Shown in pieces: positions 1 to 5,275 of a stretch of 8,319 nt of DNA. The stretch lies in NCBI GenBank assembly GCA_003229735.1, contig QIFI01000049.1, positions 1-8,319 of the forward strand, read 5' to 3'. The position numbers were made by a program, and so were the translations under genes. The DNA is from Candidatus Anderseniibacteriota bacterium (GTDB taxonomy: Bacteria; Patescibacteriota; Andersenbacteria; UBA10190). A model generated the notes under the pieces. It was not told the origin of the DNA. It saw only the letters and a list, made by a program, of their open reading frames with translations, and made no database searches. Position 1 is the stretch's first letter. Each line of letters starts with the position of its first letter.

Positions 1-8
1 GGAATCTA

Positions 9-458
9 ATGTTCGAGAGTCTGGAAGACCGAAGACTACTGGCAGCAGCCAATGCCGAGTTCCTAGTCGAGCTGCAAACACATGGGGTACCAATGTGGGA
101 ACAAGATTTGTTAGACGGTCTGATTCATTTGGAGGCGAAGGGCCAGCACCTTTCGTTACTTGTGACGCCCCTCGATCAATATCACAAAGCCGGCGATGGC
201 GTTTCCAAAGACGGTGACGTTGCCCAGGAGGATCCAGACTTCATCTATAGGAGCTACTATGAGAACTTTGTCTTGACCATCGGAGCAGGATCTGAACATC
301 TGCTCCCGCCTTTCGGCTACCTTGTGCCTGAACTGAACCGTGAGCCCAACGATATTGTGATATTGGGGTCAGCCACCATTTTTTTCATTTACCTCACTTA
401 CTCATCAATAACGACCAAAACTAATTTCAACTCCAGGTCTTTATCTCCAGAAAAGTAA
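9..458 (+). CDS. Unrecognised protein fragment, 3' end overwritten by a repeat
   Basis: I do not recognise the family. The frame is open to the window edge, so the gene may begin before base 1; the ATG at 9 is only the first visible start. Residues 1-117 read like a soluble acidic protein (for example VPMWEQDLLDGLIHLEAKG). From about base 364 the reading frame enters the repeat TGGGGTCAGCCACC plus a T-run, and the composition changes abruptly to a Phe/Ile/Ser/Thr-rich tail (ILGSATIFFIYL). I infer that the native C-terminus was lost when the repeat arrived, so the last 30 or so residues are probably not ancestral. No partner gene is visible, and no signal peptide or membrane segment lies in the plausible part. 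Confidence 0.5.
   Translation: MFESLEDRRLLAAANAEFLVELQTHGVPMWEQDLLDGLIHLEAKGQHLSLLVTPLDQYHKAGDGVSKDGDVAQEDPDFIYRSYYENFVLTIGAGSEHLLPPFGYLVPELNREPNDIVILGSATIFFIYLTYSSITTKTNFNSRSLSPEK
360..385 (+). repeat. GGGGTCAG dispersed repeat, copy 1 (unoccupied form)
   Basis: Reads ATATTGGGGTCAGCCACC followed by a T-run. The same 18 bases are obtained by joining the two outer flanks of the IS110 element (2184-2196 plus 3630-3634), so this copy looks like an uninterrupted target site. It lies inside the end of the preceding reading frame. Confidence 0.7.
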
Positions 459-488
459 TATTATCCCTCTGATAACCTACTCAAATTC

Positions 489-519
489 TTACTGTAAGAT
501 CACATCATTACTGTATACT
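489..519 (+). promoter_or_regulatory. Promoter of the AbiEii-like gene
   Basis: A TATACT -10 box at 514-519 lies 8 nt before the ATG at 528. The upstream TTACTG at 489-494 is a weak -35 with a long 19-nt spacer. No Shine-Dalgarno sequence precedes the ATG. Transcription should start at about 526-527, giving an essentially leaderless mRNA. Confidence 0.5.
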
Positions 520-527
520 GATAATCA

Positions 528-1199
528 ATGGCCCATACTCTCACTGATTTACAACACCTCACCGATCCCCAACAAGCGGTTCTTCAGGCTGTATCATCTA
601 ACGAAGATATTAACAGCACGTTTTTTCTCACCGGCGGCACTCTCTTAAAAGCACTCGACATCGTCCCCCGCCAATCAAACGATCTTGATTTTTTTTCTTT
701 CGCCCACATAGATTCACATACTTTCACCCAGCGCCTGGTCACTTTTCGCCAGCTATTAGAGCAAACATTCGGCTCGGCCCACCTGCGGGATACAGATCAG
801 GGCTGGCTTCATAACCAGAGCGGCATGCTGATTGATGTGATCGCGGACGCCGTACCCAATATCGGTGATTTTGTTTCCTTCGATCACCTGAAAACAGCCA
901 GCTTATCTGACATAGCCGCCCATAAAGCTTCAGCTATCTGTTCCCGCGACGAAATCAAAGATTATATTGACCTAGCCTTCCTCACCAAAAAAAATAACTG
1001 GTCCTTACTAGATCTGGCCGCCCTGGCCGAGCAAAAATTCAACCTCGGTACGATTAGCGAGGAAAAATTACTCACCGAACTAATTGCCAGGCAGTCTGAC
1101 CTGGCCATTCCCCCCTCTATATTCTTGCTTAATCCCGAACAAAACCTTAAGATTGTCGATGACCAAATAACTCATCTAATCGAACACACTACCTTATGA
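528..1199 (+). CDS. Nucleotidyltransferase, AbiEii/AbiGii toxin-like
   Basis: A 223-aa protein with the polymerase-beta-type nucleotidyltransferase signature of the AbiEii family. A Gly-Gly pair (residues 36-37, LTGGTLLKAL) is followed by the metal-binding S-x-D-L-D block (residues 50-54, SNDLDFF). A further acidic residue lies in GMLIDVIADA (Asp103), and the family's later lysine/aspartate block is IAAHKASAICSRDEIKDYID (Lys133, Lys144, Asp145). Family members act as the toxin half of type IV toxin-antitoxin or abortive-infection systems, or as standalone transferases, by moving a nucleotide onto RNA or protein targets. The usual AbiEi-type helix-turn-helix antitoxin is not upstream. Instead the stop overlaps the ATG of a small downstream ORF (ATGA, 1196-1199), implying translational coupling. 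The promoter sits only 8 nt upstream. The family call is firm; the toxin role is inferred. Confidence 0.85.
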   Translation: MAHTLTDLQHLTDPQQAVLQAVSSNEDINSTFFLTGGTLLKALDIVPRQSNDLDFFSFAHIDSHTFTQRLVTFRQLLEQTFGSAHLRDTDQGWLHNQSGMLIDVIADAVPNIGDFVSFDHLKTASLSDIAAHKASAICSRDEIKDYIDLAFLTKKNNWSLLDLAALAEQKFNLGTISEEKLLTELIARQSDLAIPPSIFLLNPEQNLKIVDDQITHLIEHTTL

Positions 1200-1441
1200 A
1201 AAAATACACTCCGGCTCAAATCGAAGCGCTCACCAACTGGGATGGCCTGCTCTGTCAGCCCCCCTGGTCTAATGACCGGGCCAAGCGTCAATACTACAGC
1301 CGCCACATAAACCGACTCCTCTGGCGCTATTTCTCTCCCCGGGACTGGCGTCATGTCAACGACATCATCGACGACCTCCGCGTCTCCCCAAAACTTAAAT
1401 TAACCACCCGATTCCTCCTCAACCGCCATCTGCCATCTTAA
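1196..1441 (+). CDS. Small basic protein coupled to the AbiEii-like transferase
   Basis: An 81-aa protein I cannot assign. Its ATG overlaps the TGA of the nucleotidyltransferase (ATGA), so it is probably co-translated with it. It is basic and Trp-rich (Trp15, Trp24, Trp43 and Trp51), with helix-like stretches such as RRQYYSRHINRLLW-type sequence around residues 30-45, and has no membrane segment. Position alone makes it a candidate antitoxin, specificity partner or modified substrate. It does not resemble the winged-helix AbiEi antitoxin, and normal AbiE systems place the antitoxin upstream, not downstream. The stop codon is followed within 5 bases by the inverted copy of the GGGGTCAG repeat. 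Confidence 0.6.
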   Translation: MKKYTPAQIEALTNWDGLLCQPPWSNDRAKRQYYSRHINRLLWRYFSPRDWRHVNDIIDDLRVSPKLKLTTRFLLNRHLPS

Positions 1442-1443
1442 AT

Positions 1444-1468
1444 AAACGGTGCCTGACCCCAGCAAGAG
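1444..1468 (-). repeat. GGGGTCAG dispersed repeat, copy 2 (resembles an IS110 left-end junction)
   Basis: On the minus strand this 25-mer matches the IS110 left-end junction at 3614-3638 in 23 of 25 positions, including the CTCTT segment that in the intact element belongs to the insertion sequence. It is inverted relative to copy 1 and lies just after the small ORF stop. Confidence 0.65.
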
Positions 1469-1604
1469 TAAGCGAAAGATATTATTCGACGGAAAGGACT
1501 TATGCTAAGTTAGCGATACATTAGAGAAGCACAGACGAGCCATGAAGAGGCTAAGAGATGCATTAGCTGGCGAGAGAGCAAAATTATCAGTACCGGATTT
1601 CTAG
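1462..1604 (+). pseudogene. Possible decayed reading frame between the repeat and the small membrane ORF
   Basis: Two adjoining frames read like pieces of one charged protein. One covers the RYYSTERTYAKL segment and stops at about 1524. The other runs to a TAG at 1602-1604 and ends MKRLRDALAGERAKLSVPDF from an ATG at 1542. A single frameshift near 1505-1515 would join them. No family is recognisable, and no intact gene occupies this 160-base stretch. A chance open frame remains possible. Confidence 0.22.
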
Positions 1605-1759
1605 TCAATCAGTTGTTGGTCTTCCTGGTATTTAGTTTCCTCAATATCATCTAGCCTCTCATTCCGTTCATCTTCTATCGCATCTTCGCCAATACCTATA
1701 AAAGTCAGATAGCCCATAAATAATACAAATGATATTGTTGAGAATAGTATTAAGGTCAT
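1601..1759 (-). CDS. Very small membrane protein (52 aa) just after tRNA-Phe
   Basis: This 52-aa ORF is not recognised. It begins MTLILFSTISFVLFMGYLTF, a hydrophobic segment spanning about residues 2-23, followed by a strongly acidic, lysine-poor tail (EDAIEDERNERLDDIEE) and the C-terminus QQLID. The predicted topology is a single-pass anchor with a charged cytoplasmic or external tail. The ATG lies only 8 nt beyond the tRNA-Phe 3' end on the same strand, with no Shine-Dalgarno site, so it would be expressed from the tRNA transcript after processing. A second small membrane protein lies on the other side of the tRNA. The stop codon overlaps the end of the plus-strand remnant. Small size leaves real doubt that it is translated. 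Confidence 0.4.
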   Translation of the reverse strand: MTLILFSTISFVLFMGYLTFIGIGEDAIEDERNERLDDIEETKYQEDQQLID

Positions 1760-1767
1760 AGTTCTTG

Positions 1768-1839
1768 TGCCGCGAGGAGGAGTTGAACCTCCGACTCAGG
1801 GATTTTCAATCCCTAGCTCTACCACTGAGCTATCACGCG
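1768..1839 (-). tRNA. tRNA-Phe (GAA), acceptor end mispaired, possibly degenerate
   Basis: The minus strand gives a full cloverleaf. The D-stem is GCTC/GAGC, the anticodon stem AGGGA/TCCCT with loop TTGAAAA (anticodon GAA), and the T-stem GGAGG/CCTCC with loop TTCAACT. The acceptor pairs at positions 3-7 (one G-U), but 1-72 (C-C) and 2-71 (G-G) do not pair. The 3' half TCGCGGC would demand GCCGCGA, whereas the 5' half is CGCGTGA. CCA is not encoded. An intact tRNA-Phe (GAA) lies about 2 kb away, which makes decay or 5'-end replacement of this copy plausible. Confidence 0.75.
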
Positions 1840-1858
1840 TATATTCAATATCGTTACG

Positions 1859-2098
1859 TTAAAAACACTCACTGCCACCACCAACAGTGGCAATACAGAC
1901 CCCTTCATAATAATATTCGTCATAGCTTGAATCATCCAGACCATTTAACAGCCACATTATCGCAAATAATATAGACAAGACAGTCACTACTTGCCATATA
2001 TCATCCCACATTCTTTGACGGGGAGTAAAAATTTTAGGCTTGCCATGAAAGATAGCGGCGTTTTCTTTTTTCTCCTCAATTTCCTCAAAAGTTATCAT
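1859..2098 (-). CDS. Small single-pass membrane protein
   Basis: The product is 79 aa from the ATG at 2098; a longer version from 2119 would add 7 residues. I chose 2098 because a consensus promoter overlaps the longer start and predicts transcription from about 2100. The N-terminal part is charged (EEIEEKKEN). One hydrophobic helix (WQVVTVLSILFAIMWLLNGL) follows at about residues 35-54. The tail is acidic and Tyr-rich, then Gly-rich, with two cysteines near the C-terminus. No family is recognised. It sits 19 nt upstream of the mispaired tRNA-Phe, and another small membrane ORF follows the tRNA, so all three could share one transcript. The order suggests acquired DNA, but the function is unknown. 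Confidence 0.55.
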   Translation of the reverse strand: MITFEEIEEKKENAAIFHGKPKIFTPRQRMWDDIWQVVTVLSILFAIMWLLNGLDDSSYDEYYYEGVCIATVGGGSECF

Positions 2099-2106
2099 AA
2101 CACTGG

Positions 2107-2135
2107 AAAGTATACTCATTAGCTAATTATGTCAA
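2107..2135 (-). promoter_or_regulatory. Promoter of the small membrane protein / tRNA-Phe unit
   Basis: A perfect TTGACA -35 (2135-2130) is followed 17 nt later by TACTTT (2112-2107), with an overlapping TATACT at 15-nt spacing. Transcription should begin near 2100, two bases before the ATG at 2098. This would be a leaderless start and would exclude the longer ORF start at 2119. Confidence 0.6.
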
Positions 2136-2172
2136 ATATTTAACACTTGGCGTTAAAAGGATATTTAAGCAT

Positions 2173-2204
2173 GCATATTGAGCATATTGGGGTCAGGCAT
2201 ATTG
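2173..2204 (+). repeat. Three direct copies of GCATATTG at the IS right end
   Basis: GCATATTG occurs at 2173-2180, 2182-2189 and 2197-2204. The last copy is the first sequence inside the element, and the middle one overlaps the flanking TGGGGTCAG. The insertion therefore joined a similar sequence on the element side and the target side. Confidence 0.6.
2188..2196 (+). repeat. IS110 right-end junction, TGGGGTCAG (copy 3)
   Basis: The 9-mer is shared with 3621-3629 at the other end of the element. Outside it, ATAT matches the unoccupied copy at 360; inside it, the sequence becomes GCATATTGG of the element. Confidence 0.7.
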
Positions 2205-2221
2205 GATATTCTATGACAACT

Positions 2222-3385
2222 TTACTTTTCCACACCCGATTGATTGGACTCTGAATTTAAAGGCTTGAGACGTGAATAGTCATACGGTTGGTGATGCTTC
2301 AACATCATATAGATTACATCAACCAGTCGTCGTTTTAAACAACACAAGGCCTGCATTTTTGTTTTACCCTCACTAATTTTTCGGTGGTAATACCGCTTGG
2401 CATGTTCATTGCCGGAACGACTAATTTGAGATAAAGCTATTCGATGAATAGCTCGATTCAGCGTGCGGTTACCCGCTCTGGTTTTGCGATGCCGCCAACG
2501 TTTCCCGCTGGAATATTCCCGGGGCGCCAGTCCCGCGTATTTGGCTAGCGCGTGTGATGAATGAAATCGAGTAATATCACGCACTTCGCCCAGGATTGTA
2601 GCTGCCAACACCACGGCGCAACCACTCATGGTGGTTAGTTTTTGACCGGATTTTTCAATCAACTGTGCTAACTCGGCTTCCATCTCCCGCACTTCTTGCC
2701 GGATTTGCTGTAGCCGTTTAACTTTACGGCGGATGCGGCTGGCTAACAATGTCTCATGTTTTAATGATCCTGGTACCGGACAACGATGCCAGTATTTAAG
2801 CGCTTTGACTGAAAATGTATGCTTAAATTTCTGCCGATATTCGGTATTGTAAGCTTGGTGAAGCAACCAATGCAACTGATTCTTTAATCGTGTTGCCTCG
2901 GCTACTAAAAAGGCTCTATCGCCAGCTAATTCTTTCATGTCTTTGGCCCAGCTGTCAGTCTTTGTTACAGTGATTGAGGGTAGCCTGTCAATCCTTTGGA
3001 TCAAGACTGTGGCTACCCCTTTGGCATCCAGCTCATCAGATTTTTCGGGATGTGTTTCACTTAATCGCAGTTGATCGACCAACACGGGTGAAACCGCTTT
3101 GACTATTAATTGTTGATTGGCCAGATACCTGGCTAATCTTCGGCCGTAACCTTGACTGTCTTCCAGACCAAAGATCGGCGTTAGCTGTTTTTGACTTGAG
3201 AGCAGCTTCACTTTAGCCACTAAGCTGGCAAAGTTAGCTTCAGTGTTGCCGATCTGTTCAGTCAATAATGGTTGACCAAACATGGTGGTTGCTACCGCTG
3301 TATGAGTATCTTTATGTATGTCCATACCAACATACAAACATTGTGTTGGATCCCGATGATCCGACACCTTGGTAATTGTCTTCAT
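2222..3385 (-). CDS. IS110-family transposase (DEDD RuvC-like plus Ser-containing Tnp domain)
   Basis: The protein is 387 aa from the ATG at 3385. The frame is open for 27 more codons to a TTG at 3466, but that stretch is the bridge-RNA-like leader, so I prefer 3385. The N-terminal RuvC-like domain shows Asp in YVGMDIHKDTH (residue 22), Glu in FGLEDSQGYGRR (75) and Asp-x-x-Asp in KSDELDAKG (117, 120), the DEDD set. A coiled-coil-like linker, rich in Arg/Glu/Gln, follows. The C-terminal Tnp domain has SGCAVVLAATILGE, then KYAGLAPREYSSGKRW, where one of the two serines is the expected nucleophile. The NRTLNRAIHRIA helix comes next. The enzyme should catalyse RNA-guided excision and insertion through a circular intermediate. 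It looks full length and intact. No Shine-Dalgarno site is obvious. Confidence 0.93.
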   Translation of the reverse strand: MKTITKVSDHRDPTQCLYVGMDIHKDTHTAVATTMFGQPLLTEQIGNTEANFASLVAKVKLLSSQKQLTPIFGLEDSQGYGRRLARYLANQQLIVKAVSPVLVDQLRLSETHPEKSDELDAKGVATVLIQRIDRLPSITVTKTDSWAKDMKELAGDRAFLVAEATRLKNQLHWLLHQAYNTEYRQKFKHTFSVKALKYWHRCPVPGSLKHETLLASRIRRKVKRLQQIRQEVREMEAELAQLIEKSGQKLTTMSGCAVVLAATILGEVRDITRFHSSHALAKYAGLAPREYSSGKRWRHRKTRAGNRTLNRAIHRIALSQISRSGNEHAKRYYHRKISEGKTKMQALCCLKRRLVDVIYMMLKHHQPYDYSRLKPLNSESNQSGVEK

Positions 3386-3412
3386 TAGAGATAAGTTACT
3401 GATAAAAATTAC

Positions 3413-3603
3413 CATCAGTGAAACCCCAGTAGGGTAGCCATGTTTACTTGAAAAAGTAAGTGGCAATATTCTATTTGTTCATGCTGATGATTTATGGAGA
3501 TATGTTGCAATCCATTTTCAAGCCTTATTTTATTTCGCTAAAAGGCAGGGGTCAGGTGAGCATTCCATATCTTCATGTATGACCGTATCACAACTACGGT
3601 CTA
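3413..3603 (-). ncRNA. Candidate IS110 bridge RNA
   Basis: Reading the minus strand upstream of the transposase, three structures occur in order. First is a hairpin GACCGTA/TACGGTC with a 7-nt loop (3601-3581). Second is a large loop closed by AGATATG/CATATCT (3572-3566 with 3504-3498); its 5' side carries CTGACCCC (3555-3548), identical to the target core, and it is capped by GCC..GGC with TTTTA/TAAAA. Third is a loop closed by CATCAG/CTGATG (3489-3484 with 3418-3413) and capped by TTACTT/AAGTAA (3459-3444). Its 5' side AATATTGCC resembles the element's right end, and its 3' side TACTGGGGT (3431-3423) is the exact complement of ACCCCAGTA at the left end. That order matches the known stem-loop, target loop and donor loop of bridge RNAs. 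The length, about 190 nt, is also right. Confidence 0.7.
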
Positions 3604-3608
3604 TGGTT

Positions 3609-3614
3609 ATTATC
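3609..3614 (-). promoter_or_regulatory. -10 box for the bridge RNA
   Basis: GATAAT on the minus strand lies inside the left end. A start 7 nt downstream falls at about 3602, exactly at the base of the 5' hairpin. No good -35 is visible in the integrated form. Confidence 0.35.
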
Positions 3615-3638
3615 TCTTACTGGGGTCAGCCACCGTTT
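3614..3638 (+). repeat. IS110 left-end junction in the GGGGTCAG repeat (copy 5)
   Basis: CTCTTACTGGGGTCAG followed by CCACC and a T-run. Bases to the left of 3621 belong to the element and those to the right of 3629 to the original target. It matches copy 2 (1444-1468, inverted) in 23 of 25 positions. Confidence 0.65.
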
Positions 3639-3702
3639 TTTAAACAGCCCGTGCTTCACTCTCCGAAACGCGCCGAGCCATCCTTAACTGCGCGTGGAAA
3701 TG

Positions 3703-3774
3703 AGCGGGTAACGGGAGTCGAACCCGTGTTTTGTGATTGGCAACCACATGTAATAGCCACTATACGATACCCGC
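3703..3774 (-). tRNA. tRNA-Gly (GCC)
   Basis: The minus strand gives acceptor GCGGGTA/TACCCGC fully paired, discriminator T (normal for Gly), anticodon loop TTGCCAA (GCC; anticodon at 3741-3739) and T-arm ACGGG/CCCGT with loop TTCGACT. CCA is not encoded. It lies 67 nt downstream of tRNA-Phe on the same strand and is probably co-transcribed with it. The 5' end is sharply defined. Confidence 0.93.
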
Positions 3775-3841
3775 AGTGATTATATTTTCAACAAAACTTT
3801 CAAAACAAGCCACCAGTTATTACCGGACTTATTTTGAATTG

Positions 3842-3913
3842 TGCCGCGGGGGTGAGTCGAACACCCGACGCCGGCCTCTTCAAGGCCGCGCTCTACCGCT
3901 GAGCTACCGCGGC
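3842..3913 (-). tRNA. tRNA-Phe (GAA), intact
   Basis: Acceptor GCCGCGG/CCGCGGC is perfectly paired. The D-arm is GCTC/GAGC, the anticodon stem CGGCC/GGCCG with loop TTGAAGA (anticodon GAA), and the T-stem GGGTG/CACCC with loop TTCGACT. The discriminator is A and CCA is not encoded. This copy looks fully functional, unlike the tRNA-Phe at 1768-1839. Confidence 0.95.
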
Positions 3914-3921
3914 ATTTTATT

Positions 3922-3951
3922 ATTCTATTGTGTTTCGATAATAACTAACAA
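3922..3951 (-). promoter_or_regulatory. Promoter of tRNA-Phe/tRNA-Gly
   Basis: TTGTTA (3951-3946), 18-nt spacer, TAGAAT (3927-3922). Transcription would start at about 3915, one or two bases before the mature tRNA-Phe 5' end. Confidence 0.45.
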
Positions 3952-4073
3952 AACAACTTGTGTAAACAAAAACAAAATGTTGCGACATCTACATAACCCT
4001 CATCCCTGTCCTTCTCCCTATGAATAGAGTGCCGGGAAAACGTCCTGATCTGCAAAGATTGCCAAAAATCACC

Positions 4074-4101
4074 CTTGCCGCATATCATCATCAGTTATAA
4101 T
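4074..4101 (+). promoter_or_regulatory. Promoter of the coiled-coil gene
   Basis: Consensus TATAAT at 4096-4101, 10 nt before the ATG. CTTGCC (4074-4079) is a poor -35 at 16 nt. No Shine-Dalgarno site is present; the leader would be about 3 nt. Confidence 0.5.
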
Positions 4102-4111
4102 CTAAATAGCT

Positions 4112-5062
4112 ATGCCCGCCAAATTAACTCCCCAAACCCGCAAAACCAAAGCTCAACTTATTGAGGAATACAATCAGCTTCTGGCCAACCTTGACCAGGC
4201 CCGGCAAACCGCCCGCGAAGTCCACGAGCCGGCCAATCAACAACTTCTCACCAAAGCCAAACAAACCGCCTCCCAACCCACAGAAATTGAACAAACCCTG
4301 ACCACTCTCCGAACCAAAATGAATCAGGGGGTCGGCTCTTTATCCCAATTGATTATTGATCAAATTAAATATCTGGATGAACTGCGTCAAGCCGCTGATT
4401 TAATGACCAAAGATCTGGAGCTCCACCATAATATTAAGGTTTCTGCCGCCACCCTGGATCACCTAATCACCGAGCATGAATTAAAAAAACAACAATTCGC
4501 TCTTGACGAGGAGCGTCAACAAGCTGAACAAGCCGCCGAATTAGCCGCCCGACAGCGTGACTGGGAACGCGAGCAGGAAGATAAATCTTATCAAGCCAAA
4601 CAAAAACGCAAACATGAACAGCAGGAATTTATTGAAGACATGGACCTGCAAACTCGGGCCTTGCGGGATCGGGAAGACGAACTCAAGGAACAGACCCGGG
4701 AATTGGAACAACTTCGCCAGCAGGTGGCTGATATCCCCCAGATACTGGAAAAAAAGCTTAATCAGCAGGCCAAGGAGCTGACTGCTCGCCTGCATAACGA
4801 ACACAAAATAGAACTCGATCATCTACAACAACAGCATCAGGCGGCCCAGCAGATCCTGGAGCTAAGCGTTAATAATCTGCAGGATGATATTAAGCGCCAG
4901 CAATCAACCATCTCATCTCTAAAACAAGAAAGCGAACGAGCCAACAAACGCAGCCAGGAACTAGCCGTCACCATTATCAAAAGCCAGCACCACGAAACAT
5001 CAGCCCCTAAGGACGTCCCTACTCCCCCCGCCAAACCCGTCCCCAGCCAGCTGGTCACATAG
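4112..5062 (+). CDS. Large cytoplasmic coiled-coil protein, function unknown
   Basis: The protein is 316 aa with no signal peptide, membrane segment or cysteine. Residues 1-70 are basic and Gln/Thr-rich. Residues 75-120 form a less charged region (GSLSQLIIDQIKYLDELRQAA), perhaps a small helical bundle. Residues about 120-295 are an almost unbroken Glu/Gln/Lys/Arg heptad-like helix, with only a short break at ADIPQILEK (about residues 206-214). The tail is Pro-rich (PTPPAKPVP). Such proteins serve as scaffolds, cytoskeletal elements or Smc-like organisers, but nothing here selects among these. It stands alone between tRNA genes with its own promoter. High Gln and Ala content can create false similarities to myosin- or Smc-type proteins, so I give no family name. 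Confidence 0.85.
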   Translation: MPAKLTPQTRKTKAQLIEEYNQLLANLDQARQTAREVHEPANQQLLTKAKQTASQPTEIEQTLTTLRTKMNQGVGSLSQLIIDQIKYLDELRQAADLMTKDLELHHNIKVSAATLDHLITEHELKKQQFALDEERQQAEQAAELAARQRDWEREQEDKSYQAKQKRKHEQQEFIEDMDLQTRALRDREDELKEQTRELEQLRQQVADIPQILEKKLNQQAKELTARLHNEHKIELDHLQQQHQAAQQILELSVNNLQDDIKRQQSTISSLKQESERANKRSQELAVTIIKSQHHETSAPKDVPTPPAKPVPSQLVT

Positions 5063-5106
5063 CTCGCCGTGGTTTTATATCCCATATATGCGCCCAGGTG
5101 TATGTG

Positions 5107-5136
5107 TTGGCATATTTATGGCCTGTGTGCTATTAA
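5107..5136 (+). promoter_or_regulatory. Promoter of tRNA-Val
   Basis: TTGGCA (5107-5112), 18-nt spacer, TATTAA (5131-5136). The start would be at about 5143, 10 nt before the tRNA. It may also drive the downstream membrane-protein gene, which has no clear promoter of its own. Confidence 0.5.
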
Positions 5137-5152
5137 ATAAGTCACCTATTTA

Positions 5153-5228
5153 GGGCGGTTAGCTCAGTTGGCAGAGCAGTGCGCTTACATCGCAAAGGTC
5201 GGGGGTTCGAATCCCTCATCGCCCACCA
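5153..5228 (+). tRNA. tRNA-Val (TAC), CCA encoded
   Basis: Acceptor GGGCGGT/ATCGCCC is paired with one G-U. The D-arm is GCTC/GAGC; the anticodon stem GTGCG/CGCAA pairs at four of five positions; the loop is CTTACAT (anticodon TAC, 5186-5188); the T-stem is GGGGG/CCCTC with loop TTCGAAT. Discriminator A is followed by an encoded CCA. The other four tRNA genes here lack it. Confidence 0.95.
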
Positions 5229-5275
5229 CAAAAACAAAACAATTCCCGTTCCTTAAAAACATGAAAGGTATTATC

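Larger units (their letters stand above)
2197..3629 (-). mobile_element. IS110-family insertion sequence, about 1.43 kb
   Basis: The element contains a DEDD/Ser transposase and a long leader that fits a bridge RNA. Both ends share TGGGGTCAG (2188-2196 and 3621-3629), so the crossover is fixed only to within 9 bp. Joining the outer flanks gives ATATTGGGGTCAGCCACC, identical to the unoccupied copy at 360-377. There are no terminal inverted repeats, as usual for this family. The noncoding stretch from the transposase start (3385) to the left end is about 240 bp, while the right-end stretch is only about 25 bp. That asymmetry is typical of the IS110 subgroup. A shorter alternative right boundary in window coordinates, near 3549, is possible but explains less. 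Confidence 0.8.

Noticed and set aside
1..60. FESLEDRRLLA near the first start codon resembles the N-terminal motif of planctomycete surface proteins.
   Set aside because: The following sequence is soluble and acidic with no signal-like segment or surface-domain features, and nothing else suggests planctomycetes; likely coincidence.
3386..3466. N-terminal extension of the transposase to the TTG at 3466.
   Set aside because: It overlaps the donor-loop-like part of the leader and precedes the conserved RuvC-like domain by over 40 residues; the ATG at 3385 is a better start.
3542..3556. The GGGGTCAG copy at 3548-3555 as the true left end of the insertion sequence.
   Set aside because: It would leave the 5' hairpin outside the element and would not regenerate the unoccupied repeat; it fits better as a guide segment within the bridge RNA.
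3994..4024. Pyrimidine-rich CCCTCATCCCTGTCC segment as a dispersed repeat.
   Set aside because: It resembles common CCCTCA-type genomic motifs, but only one copy is present and no structure is clear.
3579..4027. Plus-strand open frames across the tRNA-Gly and tRNA-Phe region.
   Set aside because: They read through antisense tRNA sequence and have no protein-like composition.
4541..5085. Minus-strand frames under the coiled-coil gene.
   Set aside because: Phe/Leu- and Ser/Trp-rich composition is the antisense shadow of the Glu/Gln-rich helix.
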